Assembly (NCBI RefSeq): GCF_051020985.1
Contig: NW_027475141.1
Location: forward strand, 2,108,001 to 2,172,000
DNA length: 64,000 nucleotides
Direction: 5' to 3'
Source of the DNA: Nomia melanderi
Lineage: Eukaryota; Arthropoda; Insecta; Hymenoptera; Halictidae
Part shown: positions 38,143-50,989 of the stretch, piece after piece
Position numbering within the stretch: the stretch's first letter is position 1
Layout: each line of letters opens with the position of its first letter
Notes under the pieces: generated by a model
What the model saw: only the letters and a program-made list of their open reading frames with translations
Told to the model about the DNA's origin: nothing
The model's database searches: none
Made by a program: the position numbers and the translations under genes

Positions 38143-40146
38143 TAGCACCCGAGATATCACCAGATATATATTGGATTTTTCCCTGATCCTGAGTGTCCGG
38201 CCCCATGAGACGTTGGTTTTCTCGGCCCCTGGTGGTCCGAGGTCGTTCCCGCTGCACAGATTCATGCGCCAGGGCCCCTGCAGATAATTCACTTTGGTTT
38301 ATTGCGCTACCTCTAATAGCACTCGAGATATCACCAGATATATATTGGATTTTCCCCTGACCCTGAGTGTCCGGCCCCATGATATTGTGGTTTTTTCGGC
38401 CCCTGGTGGTCCGAGGTCGTTCCCGCTGCACAGATTCATGCGCCGGGGCCTCCTACAGACAATGCACTTTGATTTATTGCGCTATTTGTAATAGCACCCG
38501 AGATATCACCAGATATATATTGGATGTTCCGCTGACCCTGAGTGTCCGGCCCCATGAGACGGTGGTTTTCTCGGCCCCTGGGGGTCCGAGGTCGTTCCCG
38601 CTGGCCAGATTCATGCGCCAGGGCCTCCTACAGACAATGCACTTTGATTTATTGCGCTATCTCTAATAGCACCCGAGATATCACCAGATATATATTGGAT
38701 TTTTCCCTGACCCTGAGTGTCCGGCCCCATGAGACGTTGGTTTTCTCGGCCCCTGGTGGTCCGAGGTCGTTCCCGCTCCACGGATGCATGCGCCAGGTCC
38801 TCCTGCAGATAATTCACTTTGGTTTATTGCGCTATCTCTAATAGCACCCGAGATATCACCAGATATATATTGGATTTTCCCATGACCCTGAGTGACCGGC
38901 CCCATGAGACTGTGGTTTTCTCGGCCCCTGGTGGTCCGAGGTCGTTCCCGCTGCCCAGATTCATGCGCCAGTGCCTCCTACAGACAATGCACCTTGATTT
39001 ATTGCGCTATCTGTAATAGCACCCGAGATATCACCAGATATATATTGGATTTTCCCCTGACCCTGAGTGTCCGGCTCCATGAGACTGTGGTTTTCTCGGC
39101 CCCCTGGTGGTCCGAGGTCGTTCCCGGTTCACAGATGCATGCGACAGGGCCTCCTGCAGATAGTTCACTTTGGTTTATTGCGCTATCTCTAATAGCACCC
39201 GAGATATCACCAGATATATATTGGATTTTCCCCTGACCCTGAGTGTCCTGCCCCATGAGACGGTGGTTTTCTCGGCCCCTGGTGGTCCGAGGTCGTTCCC
39301 GCTGCACTGATTCATGCGCCAGGGCCTCCTACAGACAATACACTTTGATTTATTGCGCTATCTGTAATAGCACCCGAGATATCACCAGATATATATTGGA
39401 TTTTTCCCTGACCCTGACTGTCCGGCCCCATGAGACGGTGGTTTTCTCGGCCCCTGGGGGTCCGAGGTCGTTCCCGCTGGCCAGATTCATGCGCCAGGGC
39501 CTCCTACAGACAATGCACTTTGATTTATTGCGCTATCTCTAATAGCACCCGAGATATCACCAGATATATATTGGATTTTTCCCTGACCCTGAGTGTCCGG
39601 CCCCATGAGACGTTGGTTTTCTCGGCCCCTGGTGGTCCGAGGTCGTTCCCGCTCCACGGATGCATGCGCCAGGTCCTCCTGCAGATAATTCACTTTGGTT
39701 TATTGCGCTATCTCTAATAGCACCCGAGATATCACCAGATATATATTGGATTTTCCCATGACCCTGAGTGACCGGCCCCATGAGACTGTGGTTTTCTCGG
39801 CCCCTGGTGGTCCGAGGTCGTTCCCGCTGCCCAGATTCATGCGCCAGTGCCTCCTACAGACAATGCACCTTGATTTATTGCGCTATCTGTAATAGCACCC
39901 GAGATATCACCAGATATATATTGGATTTTCCCCTGACCCTGAGTGTCCGGCTCCATGAGACTGTGGTTTTCTCGGCCCCCTGGTGGTCCGAGGTCGTTCC
40001 CGCTTCACAGATGCATGCGACAGGGCCTCCTGCAGATAGTTCACTTTGGTTTATTGCGCTATCTGTAATAGCACCCGAGATATCACCAGATATATATTGG
40101 ATTTTCCCCTGACCCTGAGGGTCCGGCCCCATGTGTCGGTGGTTTT

Positions 40147-40342
40147 CTCGGACCCTGGTGGTCCGAGGTCGTTCCCGCTGCCCAGATTCATGCGCCAGGG
40201 CCTCCTACGGACAGTGAACTTTGATTTATTGCGATATCTCTAATAGCACCCGAGATATCCCCAGATATATATTGGATTTTCCCCTGACCCTGAGTGTCCG
40301 GCCCCATGAGTCCGTGGTTTTCTCGGACCCTGGTGGTCCGAG
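40147..40342. repeat. Two perfect 8 bp inverted repeats (40147-40167, 40322-40342)
   Basis: Each 21 bp site has arms CTCGGACC and GGTCCGAG around loop CTGGT. The common monomer form has CTCGGCCC on the left and so carries one mismatch. The two sites are 175 bp apart in adjacent monomers g and h. Hairpin or cruciform formation is possible but not shown. Confidence 0.85.
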
Positions 40343-40847
40343 GTCGTTCCCGCTGCACAGATGCATGCGCCAGGGCCTCCTGCAGATAATTCACTTTGGT
40401 TTATTGCGCTATCTCTAATAGCACCCGAGATATCACCAGATATATATTGGATTTTCCCCTGACCCTGAGTGTCCTGCCCCATGAGACGGTGGTTTTCTCG
40501 GCCCCTGGTGGTCCGAGGTCGTTCCCGCTGCACTGATTCATGCGCCAGGGCCTCCTACAGACAATACACTTTGATTTATTGCGCTATCTGTAATAGCACC
40601 CGAGATATCACCAGATATATATTGGATTTTCCCCTGACCCTGAGTGTCCGGCTCCATGAGACTGTGGTTTTCTCGGCCCCCTGGTGGTCCGAGGTCGTTC
40701 CCGCTTCACAGATGCATGCGACAGGGCCTCCTGCAGATAGTTCACTTTGGTTTATTGCGCTATCTCTAATAGCACCCGAGATATCACCAGATATATATTG
40801 GATTTTCCCCTGACCCTGAGGGTCCGGCCCCATGTGTCGGTGGTTTT

Positions 40848-41053
40848 CTCGGACCCTGGTGGTCCGAGGTCGTTCCCGCTGCCCAGATTCATGCGCCAGG
40901 GCCTCCTACGGACAGTGAACTTTGATTTATTGCGATATCTCTAATAGCACCCGAGATATCCCCAGATATATATTGGATTTTCCCCTGACCCTGAGTGTCC
41001 GGCCCCATGAGTCCGTGGTTTTCTCGGACCCTGGTGGTCCGAGGTCGTTCCCG
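40848..41053. repeat. Two perfect 8 bp inverted repeats (40848-40868, 41033-41053)
   Basis: This is the same perfect stem and CTGGT loop as at 40147, in the second d-g-h-e unit. The sites are carried by monomers g and h and were copied with the 701 bp unit; the quoted positions are read by eye and may be off by about ten bases. Confidence 0.75.
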
Positions 41054-42423
41054 CTGCACAGATGCATGCGCCAGGGCCTCCTGCAGATAATTCACTTTGG
41101 TTTATTGCGCTATCTCTAATAGCACCCGAGATATCACCAGATATATATTGGATTTTCCCCTGACCCTGAGTGTCCTGCCCCATGAGACGGTGGTTTTCTC
41201 GGCCCCTGGTGGTCCGAGGTCGTTCCCGCTGCACTGATTCATGCGCCAGGGCCTCCTACAGACAATACACTTTGATTTATTGCGCTATCTGTAATAGCAC
41301 CCGAGATATCACCAGATATATATTGGATTTTTCCCTGACCCTGACTGTCCGGCCCCATGAGACGGTGGTTTTCTCGGCCCCTGGTGGACCGAAGTCGTTC
41401 CCGCTGCACAGATGCATGCGCCAGGGCCTCCTGCAGATAATTCACTTTGGTTTATTGCGCTATCTCTAATAGCACCCGAGATATCACCAGATATATATTG
41501 GATTTTCCCCTGACCCTGAGTGTCCGGCCCCATGAGATAGTGGTTTTTTCGGCCCCTGGTGGTCCGAGGTCGTTCCCGCTGCACAGATTCATGCGCCGGG
41601 GCCTCCTACAGACAATGCACTTTGATTTATTGCGCTATTTGTAATAGCACCCGAGATATCACCAGATATATATTGGATGTTCCGCTGACCCTGAGTGTCC
41701 GGCCCCATGAGACGGTGGTTTTCTCGGCCCCTGGGGGTCCGAGGTCGTTCCCGCTGGCCAGATTCATGCGCCAGGGCCTCGTACAGACAATGCACTTTGA
41801 TTTATTGCGCTATCTCTAATAGCACCCGAGATATCACCAGATATATATTGGATTTTTCCCTGACCCTGAGTGTCCGGCCCCATGAGACGTTGGTTTTCTC
41901 GGCCCCTGGTGGTCCGAGGTCGTTCCCGCTCCACGGATGCATGCGCCAGGTCCTCCTGCAGATAATTCACTTTGGTTTATTGCGCTATCTCTAATAGCAC
42001 CCGAGATATCACCAGATATATATTGGATTTTCCCATGACCCTGAGTGACCGGCCCCATGAGACTGTGGTTTTCTCGGCCCCTGGTGGTCCGAGGTCGTTC
42101 CCGCTGCCCAGATTCATGCGCCAGTGCCTCCTACAGACAATGCACCTTGATTTATTGCGCTATCTGTAATAGCACCCGAGATATCACCAGATATATATTG
42201 GATTTTCCCCTGACCCTGAGTGTCCGGCTCCATGAGACTGTGGTTTTCTCGGCCCCCTGGTGGTCCGAGGTCGTTCCCGCTTCACAGATGCATGCGACAG
42301 GGCCTCCTGCAGATAGTTCACTTTGGTTTATTGCGCTATCTCTAATAGCACCCGAGATATCACCAGATATATATTGGATTTTCCCCTGACCCTGAGGGTC
42401 CGGCCCCATGTGTCGGTGGTTTT

Positions 42424-42619
42424 CTCGGACCCTGGTGGTCCGAGGTCGTTCCCGCTGCCCAGATTCATGCGCCAGGGCCTCCTACGGACAGTGAACTTTG
42501 ATTTATTGCGATATCTCTAATAGCACCCGAGATATCCCCAGATATATATTGGATTTTCCCCTGACCCTGAGTGTCCGGCCCCATGAGTCCGTGGTTTTCT
42601 CGGACCCTGGTGGTCCGAG
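42424..42619. repeat. Two perfect 8 bp inverted repeats (42424-42444, 42599-42619)
   Basis: The third g-h pair carries the same perfect palindromic stems, just left of the domain 5/6 junction. Confidence 0.85.
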
Positions 42620-42755
42620 GTCGTTCCCGCTGCACAGATGCATGCGCCAGGGCCTCCTGCAGATAATTCACTTTGGTTTATTGCGCTATCTCTAATAGCA
42701 CCCGAGATATCACCAGATATATATTGGATTTTCCCCTGACCCTGAGTGTCCTGCC

Positions 42756-42790
42756 CCATGAGACGGTGGTTTTCTCGGCCCCTGGTGGTC
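42756..42790 (+). repeat. Mid-monomer junction between domains 5 and 6
   Basis: The copy starting near 42696 begins as monomer e (GTGTCCTGCCCCATG). After the shared stretch at 42756-42790 it continues as the domain 6 kind (GTCGGAGGTCGTTCTCGC, TTTATGCACCAGGGCCGCC, TTAGTGCGC), as found whole near 47310-47410. Register is kept across the switch, so this is a homologous exchange junction in the array. Confidence 0.8.
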
Positions 42791-42845
42791 GGAGGTCGTT
42801 CTCGCTGCACAGATTTATGCACCAGGGCCGCCTGCAGATAATTCA

Positions 42846-43900
42846 CTTTGGTTTAGTGCGCTATCTGTAACAGCACCCGAGATATCCCCAGATATATATT
42901 GAATTTTTCCCCGACCCTGAGTGTCCGGCCCCATGTATCGGTGGTTTTCTCGGCCCCTGGTATTCCGAGGTCGATCCCGCTGCACAGATTCATGCGACAG
43001 GGCCTCCTACAGACAATGCCCTTTGATTTATTGCGCTATCTGTAATAGCACCCGAGATATCACCAGATATATATTGGATTTTTCCCTGACCCTGAGTGTC
43101 CGACCCCATGAGACGGTGGTTTTCTCGGCCCCTGGTGGTCCGACGTCGTTCTCGCTGCACAGATTTATGCGCCAGGGCCGCCTGCAGATAATTCACTTTG
43201 GTTTAGTGCGCTATCTCTAATAGCACCCGAGATATCACCAGATATATATTGGATTTTCCCCTGACCCTGAGTGTCCAGCGCCATGAGACGGTGGTTTTCT
43301 CGGCCCCTGGTGGTCCGAGATCGATCCCGCTGCACAGATTCATGCGCCAGGGCCTCCTACAGAAAATGCAGTTTGATTTATTGCGCTATCTGTAATAGAA
43401 CCCGAGATATCACTAGATATATATTGGATTTCCCCTGACCCTGACAGTCCGGCCCCACGAGACGGTAGTTTTCTCGGTCCCTGGTGGTCCGAGGTCGATC
43501 CCGCTGCACAGATTCATGCGCCAGGGCCGCCTGCAGATAATTCACTTTGGTTTAGTGCGCTATCTGTAAGGGCACCTGAGATATCACCAGATATATATTG
43601 AATTCTTCCCCGACCCTGAGTGTCCGGCCCCATGTATCGGTGGTTTTCTCGGCCCCTGGTATTCCGATGTCGATCCCGCTGCACAGATTCATGCGACAGG
43701 GCCTCCTACAGACAATGCCCTTTGATTTATTGCGCTATCTGTAATAGCACCCGAGATATCACCAGATATATATTGGATTTTTCCCTGACCCTGAGTGTCC
43801 GACCCCATGAGACGGTGGTTTTCTCGGCCCCTGGTGGTCCGAGGTCGTTCTCGCTGCACAGATTTATGCGCCAGGGCCGCCTGCAGATAATTCACTTTGG
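42846..43900 (+). repeat. Four-monomer block duplicated at offset 699, again near 47.1 kb
   Basis: The monomer with ATGTATCGGTGG, CTGGTATTCCGA and CAATGCCCTTTGA, followed by one with TCCGACCCCATGAGACGG and GTTCTCGCTGC, occurs at about 42921-43220. It recurs at 43620-43919 and at 47113-47412. The first two are 699 bp apart and the third is 3,493 bp further on. Confidence 0.78.
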
Positions 43901-46900
43901 TTTAGTGCGCTATCTGTAACAGCACCCGAGATATCCCCAGATATATATTGAATTTTTCCCCGACCCTGAGTGTCCGGCCCCATGTGTCGGTGGTTTTCTC
44001 GGCCCCTGGTGGTCCGAGGTCGATCCCGCTGCACAGATTCATGCGCCAGGGCCTCCTACAGACAATGCACTTTGATTTATTGCGCTATCTGTAATAGCAC
44101 CCGAGATATCACCAGATATATATTGGACTTTTCCCTGACCCTGACAGTTCGGCCCCATGCGACGGTGATTTTCTCGGCCCCTGGTGGTCCGAGGTCGTTC
44201 CCGCTGCACAGATTCATGCGCCACGGCCTCCTACAGACAATGCACTTTGATTTATTGCGCTATCTATAATAGCACCCGAGATATCACTAGATATATATTG
44301 GATTTCCCCTGACCCTGACAGTCCGGCCCCATGAGACGGTAGTTTTCTCGGCCCCTGGTGGTCCGAGGTCGATCCGGCTGCACAGATTCATGCGCCAGGG
44401 CCTCCTGCAGACAATGCACTTTGGTTTATTATGCTATCTCTAATGGCACCCTTGATATCACCCGATATATATTGGATTTTTCCCTGACCCTGACAGTCCG
44501 GCCCCATGAGACCGTGGATTTCTCGGCCCCTGGTGGTCCGAGGTAGTTCCCGCTGCACAGATTCATGCGCCAGGGCCTCCTGCAGATAATTCACTTTGGT
44601 TTATTGCGCCATCTCTAATAGCACCCGAGATATCACCAGATATATATTGGATTTTCCCCTGACCCTGAGTGTCCGACCCCATGAGACGGTGGTTTTCTCG
44701 GCCCTTGGTATTCCGAGGTCGATCCCGCTGCACAGATTCATGCGCCAGGGCCTCCTACAGAAAATGCAGTTTGATTTATTGCGCTATCTGTAATAGCACC
44801 CGAGATATCACTAGATATATATGGGATTTCCCCTGACCCTGACAGTCCGGCCCCATGAGACGGTAGTTTTCTCGGCCCCTGGTGGTCCGCGGTCGATCCC
44901 GCTGCACAGATTCATGCGCCAGGGCCTCCTACAGACAATGCAATTTGATTCATTGCGCTATCTGTAATAGCACCCGAGATATCACCAGATATTTATTGGA
45001 TTTTCCCCTGACCCTAATTGTCCGGCCCCATGTGTCGGTGGTTTTCTCGGCCCCTGGTGGTCCTAGGTCGATCCCGCTGCACAGATTCATGCGCCAGGGC
45101 CTCCTACAGAAAATGCAGTTTGATTTATTGCGCTATCTGTAATAGAACCCGAGATATCACTAGATATATATTGGATTTCCCCTGACCCTGACAGTCCGGC
45201 CCCACGAGACGGTAGTTTTCTCGGCCCCTGGTGGTCCGAGGTCGATCCCGCTGCACAGATTCATGCGCCAGGGCCTCCTGCAGATAATTCACTTTGGTTT
45301 ATTGCGCTATCTCTAATAGCACCCGAGATATCACCAGATATATATTGGATTTTTCCCCGACCCTGAGTGTCCGACCCCATGAGACGGTGGTTTTCTCGGC
45401 CCCTGGTGGTCGGAGGTCGTTCTCGCTGCACAGGTTTATGCGCCTGGGCCTCCTACAGACAATGCACTTTGATTTATTGCGCTACCTGTAATAGCACCCG
45501 AGATATCACCAGACATATATTGGATTTCCCCTGACCCTAACAGTCCGGCCTCATGAGAAGGTAGTTTTCTCGGCCCCTGGTGGTCCGAGGTCGATCCCGC
45601 TGCACAGATTCATGCGCCAGGGCCTCCTGCAGATAATTCACTTTGGTTTATTGCGCTATCTCTAATAGCACCCGAGATATCACCAGATATATATTGGATT
45701 TTTCCCTGACCCTGAGTGTCCGGCCCCATGAGACGGTAGTTTTCTCGGCCCCTGGTGGTCCGAGGTTGTTCCCGCTGGACAGATACATGTTCCAGGGCCT
45801 CCTGCAGATAATTCACTTTGGTTTATTGCGCTATCTCTAATAGCACCCGAGATATCACCAGATATATATTGGATTTATCCCTGACCCTGTGTGTCCGACT
45901 CCATGAGACGGTGGTTTTCTCGGCCCCTGGTGGTCCGAGGTCGTTCTCGCTGCACAGATTCATGCGCCAAGGCCTCGTGCAGACAACGCACCTTGGTTTA
46001 TTATGCTATATCTAATAGCACCTGAGATATCACCAGATATATATTGGATTTCCCCTGACCCTGACAGTCCGGTCCCATGAGACGGTAGTTTTCTCGGCCC
46101 CTGGTGGTCCGAGGTCGTTCCCGCTGCACAGATTCATGCGCCACGGCCTCCTACAGACAATGCACTTTGATTTATTGCGCTATCTGTTATAGCACCCGAG
46201 ATATCACTAGATATATATTGGATTTCCCCTGACCCTGACAGTCCGGCCCCATGAGACGGTAGTTTTCTCGGCCCCTGGTGGTCCGAGGTCGATCCGGCTG
46301 CACAGATTCATGCGCCAGGGCCTCCTGCAGACAATGCACTTTGGTTTATTATGCTATCACTAATGGCACCCTTGATATCACCAGATATATATTGGATTTT
46401 TCCCTGACCCTGACAGCCCGGCCCCATGAGACGGTGATTTTCTCGGCCACTGGTAGTCCGAGGTCGATCCCGCTGCACAGATTCATGCGCCAGGGCCTCC
46501 TACAGACAATGCACTTTGATTTATTGCGCTACCTGTAATAGCACCCGAGATATCACCAGATATATATTGGATTTCCCCTGACCCTAACAGTCCGGCCTCA
46601 TGAGAAGGTAGTTTTCTCGGCCCCTGGTGGTCCGAGGTCGATCCCGCTGCACAGATTCATGCGCCAGGGCCTCCTGCAGATAATTCACTTTGGTTTATTG
46701 CGCTATCTCTAATAGCACCCGAGATATCACCAGATATATATTGGATTTTTCCCTGACCCTGAGTGTCCGGCCCCATGAGACGGTAGTTTTCTCGGCCCCT
46801 GGTGGTCCGAGGTCGTCCCCGCTGCACAGATACATGTTCCAGGGCCTCCTGCAGATAATTCACTTTGGTTTATTGCGCTATCTCTAATAGCACCCGAGAT

Positions 46901-49900
46901 ATCACCAGATATATATTGGATTTTTCCCTGACCCTGACAGTCCGGCCCCATGAGACGGTTGTTTTCTCGGCCCCTGGTGGTCCGAGGTCGTTCCCGCTGC
47001 ACAGATTCATGCGCCAGGGCCGCCTGCAGATAATTCACTTTGGTTTAGTGCGCTATCTGTAAGGGCACCCGAGATATCACCAGATATATATTGAATTTTT
47101 CCCCGACCCTGAGTGTCCGGCCCCATGTATCGGTGGTTTTCTCGGCCCCTGGTATTCCGAGGTCGATCCCGCTGCACAGATTCATGTGACAGTGCCTCCT
47201 ACAGACAATGCCCTTTGATTTATTGCGCTATCTGTAATAGCACCCGAGATATCACCAGATATATATTGGATTTTTCCCTGACCCTGAGTGTCCGACCCCA
47301 TGAGACGGTGGTTTTCTCGGCCCCTGGTGGTCGGAGGTCGTTCTCGCTGCACAGATTTATGCACCAGGGCCGCCTGCAGATAATTCACTTTGGTTTAGTG
47401 CGCTATCTGTAACAGCACCGGAGATATCCCCAGATATATATTGAATTTTTCCCCGACCCTGAGTGTCCGGCCCCATGTGTCGGTGGTTTTCTCGGCCCCT
47501 GGTATTCCGAGGTCGATCCTGCTGCACAGATTCATGCGCCAGGGCCTCCTACAGAAAATGCAGTTTGATTTATTGCGCTATCTGTAATAGCACCCGAGAT
47601 ATCACTAGATATATATGGGATTTCCCCTGACCCTGACAGTCCGGCCCCATGAGACGGTAGTTTTCTCGGCCCCTGGTGGTCCGCGGTCGATCCCGCTGCA
47701 CAGATTCATGCGCCAGGGCCTCCTACAGACAATGCAATTTGATTCATTGCGCTATCTGGAATAGCACCCGAGATATCACCAGATATATATTGGATTTTTC
47801 CCTGACCCTGAGTGTCCGACCCCATGAGACGGTGGTTTTCTCGGCCCCTGGTGGTCCGAGGTCGTTCTCGCTGCACAGATTTATGCGCCAGGGCCGCCTG
47901 CAGATAATTCACTTTGGTTTAGTGCGCTATCTGTAACAGCACCCGAGATATCCCCAGATATATATCGAATTTTTCCCCGACTCTGAGTGTCCGGCCCCAT
48001 GTGTCGGTGGTTTTCTCGGCCCCTGGTGGTCCGAGGTCGATCCCGCTGCACAGATTCATGCGCCAGGGCCTCCTACAGACAATGCACTTTGATTTATTGC
48101 GCTATCTGTAATAGCACCCGAGATATCACCAGATATATATTGGACTTTTCCCAGACCCTGACAGTTCGGCCCCATGAGACGGTGGTTTTCTCGGCCCCAT
48201 GTGGTCCGAGGTCGTTCCCGCTGCACAGATTCATGCGCCAAGGCCTCGTGCAGACAAGTCACCTTGGTTTGTTATGCTATATCTAATTGCACCCGAGATA
48301 TCACCAGATTTATATTGGATTTTCCCCTGACCCTGAATGTCCGGCCCCACCAGACGGTAGTTTTCTCGGCCCCTGGTGGTCCGAGGTCGATCCCGCTGCC
48401 CAGATTCATGCGCCAGGGCCTCCTACAGAAAATGCAGTTTGATTTATTGCGCTATCTGTAATAGAACCCGAGATATCACTAGATATATATTGGATTTCCA
48501 CTGACCCTGACAGTCCGGCCCCACGTGACGGTAGTTTTCTCGGCCCCTGGTGGTCCGAGGTCGATCCCGCTGCACAGATTCATGCGCCAGGGCCGCCTGC
48601 AGATAATTCACTTTGGTTTAGTGCGCTATCTGTAAGGGCACCCGAGATATCACCAGATATATATTGAATTTTTCCCCGACCCTGAGTGTCCGGCCCCATG
48701 TGTCGGTGGTTTTCTCTGCCCCTGGTGGTACGAGGTCGATCCCGCTGCACAGATTCCTGCGCCAGGGCCTCCTACAGACAATGCACTTTGATTTATTGCG
48801 CTATCTGGAATAGCACCCGAGATATCACCAGATATATATTGGATTTTTCCCTGACCCTGAGTGTCCGACCCCATGAGACGGTGGTTTTCTCGGCCCCTGG
48901 TGGTACGAGGTCGTTCCCGCTGCACAGATTCATGCGCCAGGGCCTCCTACAGAAAATGCAGTTTTATTTATTGCGCTATCTGTAATAGCACCCGAGATAT
49001 CACTAGATATATATGGGATTTCCCCTGACCCTGACAGTCCGGCCCCATGAGACGGTAGTTTTCTCGGCCCCTGGTGGTCCGCGGTCGATCCCGCTGCACA
49101 GATTCATGCGCCAGGGCCTCCTACAGACAATGCAGTTTGATTTATTGCGCTATCTGTAATAGCACCCGAGATATCACTAGATATATATTGGATTTCCCCT
49201 GACCCTGACAGTCCGGCCCCATGAGACGGTAGTTTTCTCGGCCCCTGGTGGTACGAGGTCGATCCGGCTGCACAGATTCATGCGCCAGGGCCTCCTGCAG
49301 ACAATGCACTTTAGATTATTCTGCTATCTCTAATCGCACCCTTGATATCACCAGATATATATTGGATTTTTCCCTGACCCTGAGTGTCCGGCACCATGAG
49401 ACGGTAGTTTTCTCGGCCCCTGGTGGTCCGAGGTTGTTCCCGCTGCACAGATTCATGCGCTATGGCCTCCTGCAGACAATGCACTTTGATTTATTGCGCT
49501 ATCTGTAATAGCACCCGAGATATCAGCAGATATATATTGGATTTTTCCCTGACCCTGAGTGTCCGGCCCCATGAGACGGTGGTTTTCTTGGCCCCTGGTG
49601 GTACGAGGTCGATCCGGCTGCACAGATTCATGCGCCAGGGCCTCCTGCAGACAATTCACCTTGGTTTATTATGCTATCTCTATTAGCACCCGAGATATCA
49701 CCAGATATATATTGGAGTTTTCCCTGACCCTGAGAGTGCGGCCCCATGAGACGGTGATTTTCTCGGCCCCTGGTGGTCCAAGCTCGATCCCGCTGCACAG
49801 ATTCATGCGCCAGGGCCTCCTGCAGACAATGTACTTTGATTTATTGCGCTATCTCTAATAGCACCAGAGATATCACCAGATATATATTGCATTTTTCCCT

Positions 49901-50029
49901 GACCCTGACACTCCGGCCCCATGTGTCGATGGTTTTCTCGGTCCCTCGTGGTCCGAGGTCGATCCCGCTGCACAGATTCATGCGCCAGGGCCCCCTGCAG
50001 ATAATTCACTTTGGCTTAGTGCGCTGTCT

Positions 50030-50690
50030 GTAATAGCACCCGAGATATCACCAGATATATATTGGATTTTTCCCTGACCCTGAGTGTCCGATCCCATGAG
50101 ACGGTGGTTTTCTCGGCCCCTGGTGGTCCGAGGACGATCCCGCTGCACAGATTCATGCGCTAGGGCCTCCTGCAGACAATGGACTTTGATTTATTGCGCT
50201 ATCTGTAATAGCATCCGAGATATCGCCAGATATATATTGGATTTTTCCCTGACCCTGACAGTCCGGCCTCATGAGATAGTGATTTTCTCGGCCCCTGGTG
50301 GTCTGAGGTCGATCCCGCTGCACAGATTCATGCGCCAGGGCCTCCCACAGACAATGCACTTTGATTTATTGCGCTATCTGTAATAGCACCCGAGATATCA
50401 CCAGATATATATTGGATTTTTCCCTGACCCTGAGTGTCCCACCCCATGAGACGGTGGTTCTCTCGGCCCCTGCTGGTCCGAGGTCGTTCCCGCTGCACAG
50501 ATTCATGCGTCAGTGCCTCCTACAGACAATGCACTTTGGTTTATTGCGCTATCTCTAATAGCACCCGAGATATCACCAGATATATATTAGATTTTTCCTT
50601 GACCCTGACAGTGCGGCCCCATGAGACGGTGATTTTCTCGGCCCCTGGTGGTCCGAGGTCGTTCCCACTGCACAGTTTCATGCGATAGGG
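50030..50690 (+). repeat. About 660 bp block duplicated at 55274-55934
   Basis: Shared rare variants are CCGATCCCATGAGACGG, GAGGACGATCCC, AATGGACTTT, GTAATAGCATCCGAG, GTGTCCCACCCC, CCCTGCTGGTCC and GACAGTGCGGCCCC. The offset is 5,244 bp (30 monomers less 6 bp). The middle monomer differs between copies, which suggests conversion after duplication. Confidence 0.75.
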
Positions 50691-50989
50691 CCTCCTGCAG
50701 ACAATGCACTTTGATTTATTGCGCTATCTCTTTTAGCACCCGAGATATCATCAGATATATATTGGATTTATCCCTGACCCCGACAGTCCGACCCCATGAG
50801 ACGGTGGTTTTCTCGGCCCCTGGTGGTCCGAGGCCGTTCCCGCTGTACAGATTCATGCGCCAGGGCCTCCTGCAGACAATGCACTTTGATTTATTGCGCT
50901 ATCTGTAATAGCAGCCGAGATATCACCAGATTTATATTGGATTTTTCCCTGACCCTGTGTGTCCGACCCCATGAGACGGTGGTTTTCTC

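Larger units (their letters stand above)
33100..38316 (+). repeat. Domain 4: type A monomers with a 350 bp dimer family
   Basis: Apart from one B-like copy at about 33425-33593, all monomers are type A, mostly with CTGAGTGTCC. A run at 34644-35518 is repeated at 37793-38666 (offset 3,149 bp, 18 monomers less one base). Three copies with a perfect inverted repeat lie at 36.3-37.4 kb. One monomer near 33290 has a 2 bp loss in TTTTTCCGGACCC. Confidence 0.7.
39893..41294 (+). repeat. Two tandem copies of the 4-mer d-g-h-e (701 bp)
   Basis: Copy 1 is 39893-40593 and copy 2 is 40594-41294. They look almost identical by eye; one visible difference is the boundary after d (CTGTAATAG in copy 1, CTCTAATAG in copy 2). 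A third d-g-h-e occurs at 42170-42755, where e is broken by the junction to the next domain. Both g and h carry the perfect 8 bp inverted repeat, so each unit holds two. Confidence 0.9.
38317..42755 (+). repeat. Domain 5: nested HOR built from nine monomer kinds
   Basis: Monomers can be lettered by private variants: a (TGGATGTTCCGC, CTGGGGGTCC), b (GACGTTGG, CTCCACGGATGC), c (TTTTCCCATGACC, GCCAGTGCC), d (176 bp; CGGCCCCCTGG, GCGACAGGG), e (GTGTCCTGCC, GCACTGATTC), f (a-like 3' end), g (GAGGGTCCGG, CAGTGAACTT), h (GAGTCCGTGG), i (GATATTGTGG or GATAGTGG, GCTATTTGTAATAG). The order from 38317 is i a b c d e f, b c d g h e, d g h e, f' i a b c d g h e. The 176 bp d monomer makes the offsets 876, 701 and 1,576 bp. 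Confidence 0.88.
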
